Assembly: GCA_036541255.1 (NCBI GenBank) | Contig: JAZHDD010000020.1 | Coordinates: 22,773 to 86,772 of the forward strand | DNA from: Paucidesulfovibrio sp036541255 | Lineage (GTDB): Bacteria; Desulfobacterota; Desulfovibrionia; Desulfovibrionales; Desulfovibrionaceae | Direction of reading: 5' to 3' | Length of the DNA stretch: 64,000 nucleotides | Part shown: one piece after another, positions 33,673-41,168 of the stretch | Layout of the letters: each line of letters starts with the position of its first letter | How positions within the stretch are numbered: position 1 is the stretch's first letter | Position numbers and translations under genes: made by a program | The notes under the pieces: generated by a model | Told to the model about the DNA's origin: nothing | Seen by the model: the letters and a program-made list of their open reading frames with translations, nothing else | Database searches by the model: none

Positions 33673-34857
33673 ATGGATCTGAACAAGGAATTTTTCGCCT
33701 GTCTGGCCTTGCGGCATACCTCCCGACTTGGCCCCCGGACCTGGAAACGGATTCTCGAAGCATACCAGAGCGCGTATGAGGCGGTTCGTTGCGCTGCGGA
33801 CTGGCCGACACGCAAGCTTGCGAATCGTTCGCTGGCCGAGGCGGTGACAAGCGAGGTCTGGCGCGCGGACGCCGAGGTCGAGTACCGGTCCACGCGAATG
33901 CGGCGGCTGGATGTCGTGACATGGTTTGACCCCCGCTATCCGCAACGGCTGCGGGAAATCGCAGACCCGCCTTTGTTGCTGTATGCGTCCGGAGATGCTT
34001 CGTTGTTGAGCGCACCGTCAGTGGCCGTGGTGGGAGCGCGTAAGAGCACGGAACATGGTTTGGCCACGGCCCGGCGTATCAGCGAAGAACTTTCGCGCAT
34101 GGGCTTGAGTGTGGTGTCCGGATTGGCGTTGGGCATTGATCGCGAAGCCCATCTGGGTGGTCTCGTCGGCGTGGGAAGTTCCGTGGGCGTGCTGGGCTGC
34201 GGCCTGGATGTGAATTACCCCAAAGGTAATGCCGACGTCCGCGCCGAGTTGGAGCGGCGGGGCTGCGTTGTCTCGGAGTTCGCACCGGGAACTCCTCCCG
34301 ACGGCAACAATTTTCCGCATCGCAATCGGATTATCAGCGGCATTAGCTTGGCCGTGGTCGTGGCCGAAGCTGCCGAGCGGAGCGGCAGTCTGATCACTGC
34401 CCGCCTGGCAATGGAGCAGGGCCGTGACGTCTTTGCCTTGCCAGGCCCGGCTGGACAGGCCGCCTTTACGGGATGCCACCGGCTTATCCGCGAAGGGGCC
34501 ACATTGGCCGAGTCCGGCGAGGATATTCTTGCCGAACTGCGTTTCCAATTCGGTCCGGAATTGACGGGATTGCGCAATGGGCAAGCACCGCGGCGCACAT
34601 CAGGATTGACTTCCAAGGTTGTTTCCCACGTTGACCAGGCTGTGATCCCTTCGGTCGCTCGACTCTCCCCTCCCGACGATCCCGAAGAGCGTGCGGTGTT
34701 CGACCTGCTCGACAAGGAAGGACAGGCGCATATCGACTCGCTCACCCGTGCTCTTGACTGGGAAAGTTTCCGCGTCAGCAGAGTGTTGCTGGTCCTGGAA
34801 ATGAAAGGCCTTGTCCGGCAGTGCCCGGGAATGCGGTATTCTCTTGTCGTTTTTTAA
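33673..34857 (+). CDS. dprA: DNA-processing protein DprA/Smf
   Basis: A 394-residue protein that loads RecA onto incoming single-stranded DNA and is widely conserved even in bacteria not known to be competent. An N-terminal SAM-like region precedes the Rossmann-like DNA-binding core: VAVVGARKSTEHGLATARR, SGLALGIDREAH, GCGLDVNYPKGN, FPHRNRIISGIS and ERSGSLITARLA. A winged-helix domain (DML1-like) fills the last 70 residues. Length is normal. It probably shares an operon with the lipoprotein gene upstream. Confidence 0.93.
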   Translation: MDLNKEFFACLALRHTSRLGPRTWKRILEAYQSAYEAVRCAADWPTRKLANRSLAEAVTSEVWRADAEVEYRSTRMRRLDVVTWFDPRYPQRLREIADPPLLLYASGDASLLSAPSVAVVGARKSTEHGLATARRISEELSRMGLSVVSGLALGIDREAHLGGLVGVGSSVGVLGCGLDVNYPKGNADVRAELERRGCVVSEFAPGTPPDGNNFPHRNRIISGISLAVVVAEAAERSGSLITARLAMEQGRDVFALPGPAGQAAFTGCHRLIREGATLAESGEDILAELRFQFGPELTGLRNGQAPRRTSGLTSKVVSHVDQAVIPSVARLSPPDDPEERAVFDLLDKEGQAHIDSLTRALDWESFRVSRVLLVLEMKGLVRQCPGMRYSLVVF

Positions 34858-34937
34858 CCAAAGAACTGCTTTTTCTCCCGTAAAGGTGTAGGATGTACCC
34901 TGCACTCTTTCCAAAATGTTTTTCAAAGGAGAAAAAT

Positions 34938-35306
34938 ATGAACAAGTCTGTGTTGTTGGCGATAGCTGCCATGTTATTCTTCGGTCTTGCAGGCCTCGGC
35001 TATGCCGGGACCATGTTTGAAGGGCTTGATACTGACCACGACGGTATGTTGAGCGCTGAAGAACTCGGAAAAACCGGCGCAGATATTGATGCTGAAAGTT
35101 TTAAGGCCGTGGACACGGATCAGGATGGCGGCTTGAACCATGATGAATGGGCTGCGGGACGTGGTCAGCTTGGCTTTGGTCCCGGCCAAGGCATGGGTCA
35201 AGGCAAGGGCATGGGTCAAGGCCAAGGCATGGGGCAAGGCAAGGGCATGGGGCCGCGGGACGGCACTGGGCCGGCCGCTGCTACCGGCGATTGCAATAAG
35301 CAATAA
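34938..35306 (+). CDS. Secreted EF-hand protein with Gly/Gln/Met/Lys repeat tail
   Basis: A 122-residue protein. The start at 34938 has AAAGGAG upstream and opens a signal peptide ending GYAG (residues 1-23). Two EF-hand loops with full Asp/Glu ligands follow: DTDHDGMLSAEE and DTDQDGGLNHDE, so it should bind Ca2+ outside the cytoplasm. The tail of about 35 residues is a low-complexity repeat of GQGMGQGKGM units encoded by near-identical DNA, a likely product of slippage. A single Cys lies near the C-terminus. Function is unknown; similar EF-hand exported proteins occur in related bacteria. A terminator follows at 35323. Confidence 0.85.
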   Translation: MNKSVLLAIAAMLFFGLAGLGYAGTMFEGLDTDHDGMLSAEELGKTGADIDAESFKAVDTDQDGGLNHDEWAAGRGQLGFGPGQGMGQGKGMGQGQGMGQGKGMGPRDGTGPAAATGDCNKQ

Positions 35307-35322
35307 TATCTTCGACAATATC

Positions 35323-35349
35323 GGCCCGGCAAAAGCCGGGCCTTTTTTT
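35323..35349 (+). terminator. Terminator after the EF-hand gene
   Basis: GGCCCGGC and GCCGGGCC form an eight-base-pair stem with loop AAAA, followed by seven T. Confidence 0.93.
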
Positions 35350-35505
35350 ATGCCGATCACCCGGGGCCGTCCGGTCAAGAAAAGGAATGGCTGCACCTCC
35401 TTGCCTTGTTCGACCGTTGGTCAGGGACGCTTTGCCTTCTTTTTCTTTTCATGGCATCTTCTGCGCCCTGCGCTTGGCGGATTCGTCTGATTGAGAGGTG
35501 TGTGC

Positions 35506-35778
35506 ATGGATTGGAAATTGTTTTTTTCGGCTTTTGGTACTCTTTTCCTTGCGGAATTGGGTGACAAGACACAGCTCGCCTGTGTGCTCATGGCCGCACG
35601 TACGGAAAAACCCTGGGCCGTTTTCTTGGGGGCCTCTTTGGCCTTGGTGCTGGTCAGTTTTCTCGGGGTCATGTTTGCGCAGTTGATATGCAATTATGTG
35701 CCGCAGAATTTGATCAAGAAGGTTGCGGCAGTCGGTTTCGTGATCATGGGCAGCCTGATTTGGTTCGACAAACTGTGA
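35506..35778 (+). CDS. Half-size GDT1/UPF0016 family membrane protein
   Basis: A 90-residue protein with three hydrophobic segments and one copy of the family motif ELGDKTQ near residue 17. UPF0016/TMEM165/GDT1 proteins, usually about 190 residues with two such motifs, export Mn2+ or Ca2+. Half-length members must pair with themselves or with a second half. No second half is encoded next to it. The start at 35506 is preferred to one five codons upstream because it follows AGAGGTG at suitable spacing. Upstream bases 35,350-35,505 showed no recognisable metal riboswitch. Confidence 0.85.
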   Translation: MDWKLFFSAFGTLFLAELGDKTQLACVLMAARTEKPWAVFLGASLALVLVSFLGVMFAQLICNYVPQNLIKKVAAVGFVIMGSLIWFDKL

Positions 35779-35793
35779 TCTCTGAAAAACGCG

Positions 35794-35822
35794 TTGCTTG
35801 TACTGCAAGGATTTTCTATACT
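35794..35822 (+). promoter_or_regulatory. Promoter of the 35,853 signalling operon
   Basis: TTGCTT at 35794-35799 and TATACT at 35817-35822 are separated by 17 bases, ending about 30 bases before the first start codon. Confidence 0.55.
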
Positions 35823-35852
35823 TGGTCCAAGTAATGCAACGACTGGAAGCAC

Positions 35853-36272
35853 ATGCAAAAGATTCCGCTCAATCTGGCTAAGCCGGGTATGGTCCTGGCG
35901 AGAGCCGTCTCCCGAGACAATGGCATCACCATCGTCGCCGAAGGTGTGGAGTTGTCCGAGTCGCTTTTGAAGCGTCTTGAAGGCATGGGCATCGAACGGG
36001 TCGTGGTCAAAGGGAGTCCCGTAACCATGGATGGCGGGGGCAGCACTGCCTTTGATGAACGTCTTGCGCGGCTTGACCATCTCTTCCGAGCCCAGGAAAA
36101 AGATCAATGGATGCGCAAGGTCAAGGCGTTCCTTCGCAATTATTTCAAGTTGAAAGCAGCTGCCCAGGCCGCTGCCCAAACAGTGGAAACCGTGGACTCC
36201 GCGCAGGGTGAAAACGTTGCCGCCAATGGCCCGCAAGCCAACGGCATCGCCACCACAAAGGCAAAGGGCTAG
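35853..36272 (+). CDS. Conserved hypothetical protein with DUF3391-like N-terminus
   Basis: A 139-residue protein. Residues 3-60 (LNLAKPGMVLARAVSRDNG, then VELSESLLKRLEGMGIERVVV) resemble the small N-terminal beta domain that precedes HD-GYP phosphodiesterases (DUF3391). Here the HD-GYP part is absent, and the rest is a helical region and an Ala/Gln-rich low-complexity tail. It is three bases upstream of an HDOD gene, so it may be a separate regulatory subunit for it. The assignment rests on reading the pattern PGMVLA and the repeat spacing only. Confidence 0.6.
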   Translation: MQKIPLNLAKPGMVLARAVSRDNGITIVAEGVELSESLLKRLEGMGIERVVVKGSPVTMDGGGSTAFDERLARLDHLFRAQEKDQWMRKVKAFLRNYFKLKAAAQAAAQTVETVDSAQGENVAANGPQANGIATTKAKG

Positions 36273-36275
36273 GCC

Positions 36276-37112
36276 ATGCCGGACGATCTCAAAACGCTGG
36301 TCAAGGGGCAGGTCCTGGCAGTCAAGGATTTGCCGACGTTGCCAGGCGTTCTGGACGAGGTGACCAAGCTTGTGCAGGACCCGGACGCCTCCACCGATCA
36401 GATCGCCAAGGCCATTTCCCGCGACCAGGTGCTTTCGGCCAAGGTCCTGAAAATGGTCAATTCGCCTGTCTACGGCTTTCCCGGGCGTATCAGCTCCATA
36501 CAACATGCTTTGGTTTTGCTCGGTTTCAACGTCATCCGGGGCATCATCATCTCCACTTCCGTTTTTGATATGATGCAGGCGGCCATGGAGGGACTCTGGC
36601 AGCATAGCATCGGTTGCGCCACGGCCAGCGGTATCATTGCCCGCAGGGCCGGGCTGGATGATCCTGAAGAATATGCCGTTGCGGGCCTGTTGCACGATTT
36701 GGGCAAGGTCGTGGCTGCGGTGCAGATGCCGGAGATGCAGGAGCGGATTCGCGAAACCTCCAAAGCCAAGAATATTTCATTTTACGAGGCGGAGCGGCTG
36801 ATCATGGGGTTTGGGCACGACCGCATCAACGCCTGGCTCGGGCGGCATTGGCGGTTGCCTGCCAACCTGCGCGAGGCCATGGCCTGCCATCACAGGCCGG
36901 AAACAGCCCAGCACTATCCGGAAATATCCTGCGTGGTGCACATGGGAGATTTCATGGTTCGCGCTTTTGAATTCGGCAATTCCGGAGATGACCATATATC
37001 CTATCTTTCGCCTCAGGCCGTGAATACGCTCAAGTTGCGCATGGCCGATCTGGAGCGGATTATGGATGAATTGTCCGATAGTTTTGTGGATATTACGGAT
37101 TTGACCTTTTAG
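36276..37112 (+). CDS. HDOD-domain signalling protein
   Basis: A 278-residue protein consisting almost entirely of an HDOD domain: LPTLPGVLDEVTKLVQDPDAS, ISRDQVLSAKVLKMVNSPVYGF, ISSIQHALVLLGFNVIRGI and GLLHDLGKVVAA. It carries HD-like histidines, although HDOD members usually lack activity and act as adaptors in motility or second-messenger signalling. The gene is packed with its neighbours, the DUF3391-like gene upstream and the REC-GGDEF gene downstream, which indicates a signalling operon. The substrate or partner is not known. Confidence 0.85.
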   Translation: MPDDLKTLVKGQVLAVKDLPTLPGVLDEVTKLVQDPDASTDQIAKAISRDQVLSAKVLKMVNSPVYGFPGRISSIQHALVLLGFNVIRGIIISTSVFDMMQAAMEGLWQHSIGCATASGIIARRAGLDDPEEYAVAGLLHDLGKVVAAVQMPEMQERIRETSKAKNISFYEAERLIMGFGHDRINAWLGRHWRLPANLREAMACHHRPETAQHYPEISCVVHMGDFMVRAFEFGNSGDDHISYLSPQAVNTLKLRMADLERIMDELSDSFVDITDLTF

Positions 37113-37176
37113 TCTTGTTTGTTTTGCGATGTCTTCCGCTTTGACGTCGGCCCCGGCCCGGTGCTACTTGTGATGC

Positions 37177-38148
37177 ATGGACGCACGAGTCTCCCCCTGT
37201 TTTTTCCCTCGCACACAACGTATTTTCGTAGTTACGGACGACGACTCGCTGATTGAGTTGTTGAACGGCCTTTGGTGGCCCGGCTGTATGGAGTTTCTGC
37301 ATTTTCACAGAGCGTCCGAAGCCCTGGATCTGCTGTTCGAAAATCCGCCCGACATGCTTGTGGCCGATCAGAGGTTGCCGGACATGACCGGCGCTCAGTT
37401 GGCCAATCTGGTCAAGGCAGAGAACGTCTACCGCCAATTGCCCGTGATTCTTTGCCTGGACCAGGAGGACATGCAGTATCCCTGGGACTGGAACGAGGTG
37501 GAAGTGGACGATTTCCTTTTTCGTCCCTTTCTCAGCGCCGAGGCGCGGGACCGTATCAATTTGGCACTGCTGCGCGCTCTGCGGGCACTTGACGCCAATC
37601 CACTTTCCAAATTGCCAGGCAATACCAGCATCATCCAGCGCACCCAGGATCTGGTGGACCGCAAGGAGAATTTTGCCTTGGGGTATGTGGATCTGGATCA
37701 TTTCAAATCCTTCAATGACAAATACGGATTTTCTCGTGGCGACGAGATTCTGATGATGACTGCGCGGCTGATAGTGAACACGGTCCGAGACGTTGTACGA
37801 AACAAACAAGAATTGTCCTTTGTGGGGCATGTGGGCGGCGACGACTTTGTTTTCATCGTTGCTGCGGACCGGGCGGAGCAAGTCTGCAAGCGTATCGTGA
37901 CGGCCTTCGACGCCATCGTGCGCGGGTTTTATGACCAGGACGACCGCAAAGCCGGAGGCATTCGTTCCACGGACCGGCAGGGGATCATGCGGGAATTTCC
38001 TTTCATGGCCGTGTCCATAGCCGTGGTTCTGAATACGGACGGCAAGATTCGACATGCGGGCGAAGTCGCGGCCAGTGCCGCAGGATTGAAGAAAAAGGCC
38101 AAGGAACAGCCTGGGAGCAGCTATGTCATTGACCGAAGACGCGCCTAG
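37177..38148 (+). CDS. Receiver-GGDEF protein with degenerate motifs
   Basis: A 323-residue protein with an N-terminal receiver-like domain (residues 17-130) that keeps the Asp in MLVADQRLPDMTG and an acidic cluster DDD. It has Arg where the invariant Lys should be (FLFRPF). The GGDEF domain (residues 165-320) has FALGYVDLDHFKSFNDKYGFSRGDE but GGDDF instead of GGDEF or GGEEF, without the usual preceding Arg. Cyclic-di-GMP synthase activity is therefore doubtful, and it may be a sensor or a c-di-GMP-binding relic. It overlaps the Xer gene by 26 bases. Confidence 0.8.
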   Translation: MDARVSPCFFPRTQRIFVVTDDDSLIELLNGLWWPGCMEFLHFHRASEALDLLFENPPDMLVADQRLPDMTGAQLANLVKAENVYRQLPVILCLDQEDMQYPWDWNEVEVDDFLFRPFLSAEARDRINLALLRALRALDANPLSKLPGNTSIIQRTQDLVDRKENFALGYVDLDHFKSFNDKYGFSRGDEILMMTARLIVNTVRDVVRNKQELSFVGHVGGDDFVFIVAADRAEQVCKRIVTAFDAIVRGFYDQDDRKAGGIRSTDRQGIMREFPFMAVSIAVVLNTDGKIRHAGEVAASAAGLKKKAKEQPGSSYVIDRRRA

Positions 38149-39118
38149 ACTGCCCGAAACAGCAATGGGATTTCTGGCTTGGCTGCGCGTGGAGCGCGGC
38201 TATTCTCCGGCAACTGTCCGTAGTTACCAGACGGACTTGGTGCAATTCGAGGGATTTTTAGCTCGGCGCGGAACAGGATTGGAAAATTTTCAGCAAATTC
38301 AGCGCGACCATGTGCGTGGTTTCTTGGCCGAACTGCATCGGCGTGGCGTCAAGAAAAGTTCCATGGGACGCAAGCTTTCCTCTCTGCGCTCTTTTTTTCG
38401 TTATCTGGAGACGCAGGGCGTGCTTCAGGGAAATCCCACGCACAATGTGGGCAATCCCAAGCAGGATCGGCGCAATCCGCGTTCCCTGAATGTGGACCAG
38501 GCTGTATCGTTGGTGCAGGCGATTGTCCCGGCCAATGTGGAAGGTTTGCGTGATTTGGCCCTGGTCGAATTGCTGTATGGTTCGGGCCTGCGTGTGAGCG
38601 AGGCCTTGGGGCTGAATGTGGACGATCTCGACCCCGGATCGGGCATGATCCGTGTTTTCGGCAAGGGCTCCAAGGAACGTCTTGCGCCTTTGAGCACCGC
38701 CAGCATCAAGCGATTGCAGGATTATCTCGTCCGGCGTCATGAATTGTTTTCTGATGTGTCCGAACCGGCGCTTTTTTTGGGAGCGCGCGGTTCCCGGCTG
38801 AACCGGCGTCAGGCCAATCGTATCGTGGCCGCCCTGGCAAAGGCGGCCGGGCTTCCGGAGAATGTCCATCCGCATACCCTGCGCGGGAGCTTTGCCAGCC
38901 ATATGCTTCAGGCGGGCGCGGACCTGCGCGACGTGCAGGAGTTGCTGGGTCATGAACGTATCTCCACGACCCAGCGTTACACAAGCCTGGACTTGCAGCA
39001 CGTCATGAGGGTATACGACCGGGCGCACCCGTTGTCCGGCTCGGGTGAAACCGAGAAACCGGGCAAGGCCGGTGCAGCGCGAAGCAGGGGCGAGCGTCCC
39101 GAGAATAAAGGAGAATAA
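38123..39118 (+). CDS. xerD: Tyrosine recombinase of the XerC/XerD type
   Basis: A 331-residue site-specific recombinase, probably acting on chromosome dimers at dif during division. The N-terminal SAM-like DNA-binding domain covers residues 15-105. Catalytic residues are Arg in GSGLRVSE, Lys in GKGSKERL, the HTLR pair with Arg, His in LGHERIST, and Tyr in TTQRYTSL. Length and motif order fit XerD/XerC rather than an integron or phage integrase. The C-terminus has a 35-residue tail rich in Gly and Lys. The gene starts inside the preceding REC-GGDEF gene and is followed one base after its stop by the cyclophilin gene. Whether it is XerC or XerD needs a tree. Confidence 0.85.
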   Translation: MSLTEDAPRLPETAMGFLAWLRVERGYSPATVRSYQTDLVQFEGFLARRGTGLENFQQIQRDHVRGFLAELHRRGVKKSSMGRKLSSLRSFFRYLETQGVLQGNPTHNVGNPKQDRRNPRSLNVDQAVSLVQAIVPANVEGLRDLALVELLYGSGLRVSEALGLNVDDLDPGSGMIRVFGKGSKERLAPLSTASIKRLQDYLVRRHELFSDVSEPALFLGARGSRLNRRQANRIVAALAKAAGLPENVHPHTLRGSFASHMLQAGADLRDVQELLGHERISTTQRYTSLDLQHVMRVYDRAHPLSGSGETEKPGKAGAARSRGERPENKGE

Positions 39119-39119
39119 G

Positions 39120-39629
39120 ATGTCCAATCCCATGGTTTTGATTGAGACTTCCGAGGGTGATATCCTCGTGGAGCTGTATGAGGACAAGGCCCCGAAGACC
39201 GTGGCCAACTTTTTGCGTTATGTTGACGAGGAGTTTTACGACGGCCTCATCTTCCACCGCGTGATCAGCAATTTCATGATCCAGGGCGGCGGAATGAATA
39301 TGATGATGAAGCAGAAGGAAACCCACGAGCCCGTCGAAAACGAGGCGGACAACGGACTCAAGAACGAACTGGGCACGTTGGCCATGGCCAGGACCCAGGA
39401 TCCGCATTCCGCGTCCAGCCAGTTCTTCATCAACGTCAAGGACAATTCCTTCCTGGATTTCACGAGCCAGACCCCGGACGGTTGGGGCTATTGTGTGTTC
39501 GGCAAAGTCGTTGATGGTATGGACGCCGTGGAAAAAATCAAGAAAGCGCGTACCAAGACCGTGGGCTATCATGCCGACGTGCCTGTGGATCCCATCAGCA
39601 TGATTTCAGTGCGCCGGTTCGAAGCTTAA
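39120..39629 (+). CDS. ppiB: Cyclophilin-type peptidyl-prolyl isomerase
   Basis: A 169-residue cytoplasmic isomerase without a signal peptide. The start at 39120 has AAAGGAG close upstream and one base after the Xer stop. It has the cyclophilin core: FHRVISNFMIQGGG (catalytic Arg and the Gln-Gly-Gly), GTLAMART, SSQFFINVKDN, FLDF and GYCVFGKVVDGMDAV. It speeds folding of proteins at Xaa-Pro bonds. A terminator follows at 39650. Confidence 0.93.
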   Translation: MSNPMVLIETSEGDILVELYEDKAPKTVANFLRYVDEEFYDGLIFHRVISNFMIQGGGMNMMMKQKETHEPVENEADNGLKNELGTLAMARTQDPHSASSQFFINVKDNSFLDFTSQTPDGWGYCVFGKVVDGMDAVEKIKKARTKTVGYHADVPVDPISMISVRRFEA

Positions 39630-39649
39630 TTCGTTCCATTGCATTGACA

Positions 39650-39684
39650 AGGGCCCGGTGAACATGATTCGCCGGGCCTTTTCT
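39650..39684 (+). terminator. Terminator after ppiB
   Basis: GGCCCGG and CCGGGCC form a stem with a 13-base loop, followed by TTTTCTT. Confidence 0.8.
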
Positions 39685-39718
39685 TGTCCGGAGGGCAAGG
39701 TGGTGGCTGTGGCGGGGG

Positions 39719-39748
39719 AAAAAAAAGGCCACGGCGTGAACCGTGACC
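39719..39748 (-). terminator. Terminator of the nitronate monooxygenase-like gene
   Basis: On the minus strand GGTCACGG and CCGTGGCC form an eight-base-pair stem with one G-U pair and a six-base loop, followed by eight T. Confidence 0.88.
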
Positions 39749-39773
39749 CTTTGTTTGCATTGTCGGGGCTGGA

Positions 39774-41087
39774 TCAGGATTTTTTGGGCTCGGACTGCAG
39801 GCAGTCGGGCAGGCAATCCTGCAGCTTGTCACTGACTCTTTCCTGCATCTGTCCCAGGTATTGTTTGGCTTCTTCCTTGCGGCGAAGGGCTTCTTCCTGC
39901 ATTTGCTCCAGGTACTGCTTTGCGCCTTCCTTGCAACGGGCGGCACTGTCCTGCACCTGTCCCAGATACTGGCGGGCATTTTCGGCGTAGCGTGACGCTT
40001 CAGAGCTGTATCGGAAGGCCTCTTCCTTGAGTGAACTGAAGAGATCCTTGACCGTGATGATTTTGTCCACCAGATAGGCATTGGCACCGGCAAAGGCGAA
40101 GCCGTGTTTGAGCAGGCCTTTTTTGGCGTTCATCAGCGCCTTGGCGATGCAGTAGGGGCCGGCTTCCTGGGGACAGGAGGCTAAGCATTTATACGGGCAT
40201 TTGTGCGGTTTGAGCAGACCGTCCTTGACCTTGTCGAGGAAGGCGTTGGCCACGGCGCGTCCGGGCAGGCCCACAGGGCTTTGGATCACGCGCATGTCTT
40301 CTTTTCTGGCGTTCACGAACGCCTTTTTGAATTCGATGTCTGCGTCGCATTCCTCGGTAGCCACGAAGCGCGTGCCCATCTGGACGCCGGCGGCTCCCAT
40401 TTCCAGAAAGCGGCAGATGTCCGCGCCGGTGTAAACGCCGCCTGCGGCAATGACAGGGATGGGACGTTTGGCGACCAGTTCGAATTCACGCACGGCTTCA
40501 ATGGTTTCGGGCAGGATGATTTCCAGGGCATATTGCGGATCGTCGATCTGCTCCGGCTTGAACCCGAGGTGACCGCCAGCCTTGGGGCCTTCGACCACAA
40601 AAGCGTCGGGAAGACGGTTGAAACGTTTGAGCCATTTCTTGCAGATCAGTTTGGCGGCGCGTCCAGAGGAAACAATGGGGACGAGCTTGGTGCGGATCTT
40701 GTCTTGCAACTCTTCGGGCATATGGGCGGGCATGTCCAGGGGCAAGCCCGCTCCGGCAAAGATCACGTCGATCCCCTCGCGCACGGAAGTCCGCACTAGT
40801 TCGGCGAAATTGGTCAGGGCGCACATGATGTTTACGCCGATGACGCCGTCGGAAAGTTCGCGCGCCTTGCGGATTTCGCGTTTAAGGGCGCGGATGTCGG
40901 CTTCCTCAGGGTTGGATGCCCTGTCCGGTTCGTTCATGCCGATCATGGGGGTGGCGATAACGCCGACTCCACCTTCGTTGGCTACGGCGGACGCCAAGCC
41001 GGAAAGGGAAATACCCACACCCATGCCGCCCTGAACGATGGGCAGCCGGGCTACCAAGTCGCCAATGCGCAAGCTGGGAAGATTCAT
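39774..41087 (-). CDS. Nitronate monooxygenase-like flavoprotein with repetitive tail
   Basis: A 437-residue protein. Residues 1-330 are a FMN TIM-barrel of the nitropropane dioxygenase/FabK-related family: LPIVQGGMGVGIS, VIGVNIMCALTNF, VVEGPKAGGHLG, VIAAGGVYTGADICRFLEMGA and GVQMGTRFVATEEC. A Cys-rich block, HKCPYKCLASCPQEAGPYC, follows and could bind a metal or an Fe-S cluster. The last 80 residues are a helical repeat with units like KQYLGQMQE, KQYLEQMQE and RQYLGQVQD, probably a coiled coil. The tail is unusual for this family. The enzyme probably oxidises nitronates or is an FMN-dependent reductase; the substrate is not known. Confidence 0.85.
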   Translation of the reverse strand: MNLPSLRIGDLVARLPIVQGGMGVGISLSGLASAVANEGGVGVIATPMIGMNEPDRASNPEEADIRALKREIRKARELSDGVIGVNIMCALTNFAELVRTSVREGIDVIFAGAGLPLDMPAHMPEELQDKIRTKLVPIVSSGRAAKLICKKWLKRFNRLPDAFVVEGPKAGGHLGFKPEQIDDPQYALEIILPETIEAVREFELVAKRPIPVIAAGGVYTGADICRFLEMGAAGVQMGTRFVATEECDADIEFKKAFVNARKEDMRVIQSPVGLPGRAVANAFLDKVKDGLLKPHKCPYKCLASCPQEAGPYCIAKALMNAKKGLLKHGFAFAGANAYLVDKIITVKDLFSSLKEEAFRYSSEASRYAENARQYLGQVQDSAARCKEGAKQYLEQMQEEALRRKEEAKQYLGQMQERVSDKLQDCLPDCLQSEPKKS

Positions 41088-41104
41088 TGATTATTTCTCC
41101 ATGT

Positions 41105-41165
41105 AGAAGTGGTCCACGGGAAAATACGTATACCCCGTGCGGGTGAGTGCATACCCGCTGGGTTC
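41105..41165 (-). other. Two hairpins upstream of the nitronate monooxygenase-like gene's neighbour
   Basis: GCGGGT/ACCCGC and CACGGG/CCCGTG inverted pairs lie in the gap between the LhgO gene's stop and the flavoprotein gene's start. They may separate the two transcripts, but without a clear U-run. Confidence 0.35.
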
Positions 41166-41168
41166 AAA

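Noticed and set aside
38123..39118. Phage or integron integrase instead of a housekeeping Xer
   Set aside because: Length, motif spacing and the co-directional ppiB and signalling genes fit XerC/XerD, and no attachment-like repeats or cargo genes were seen.
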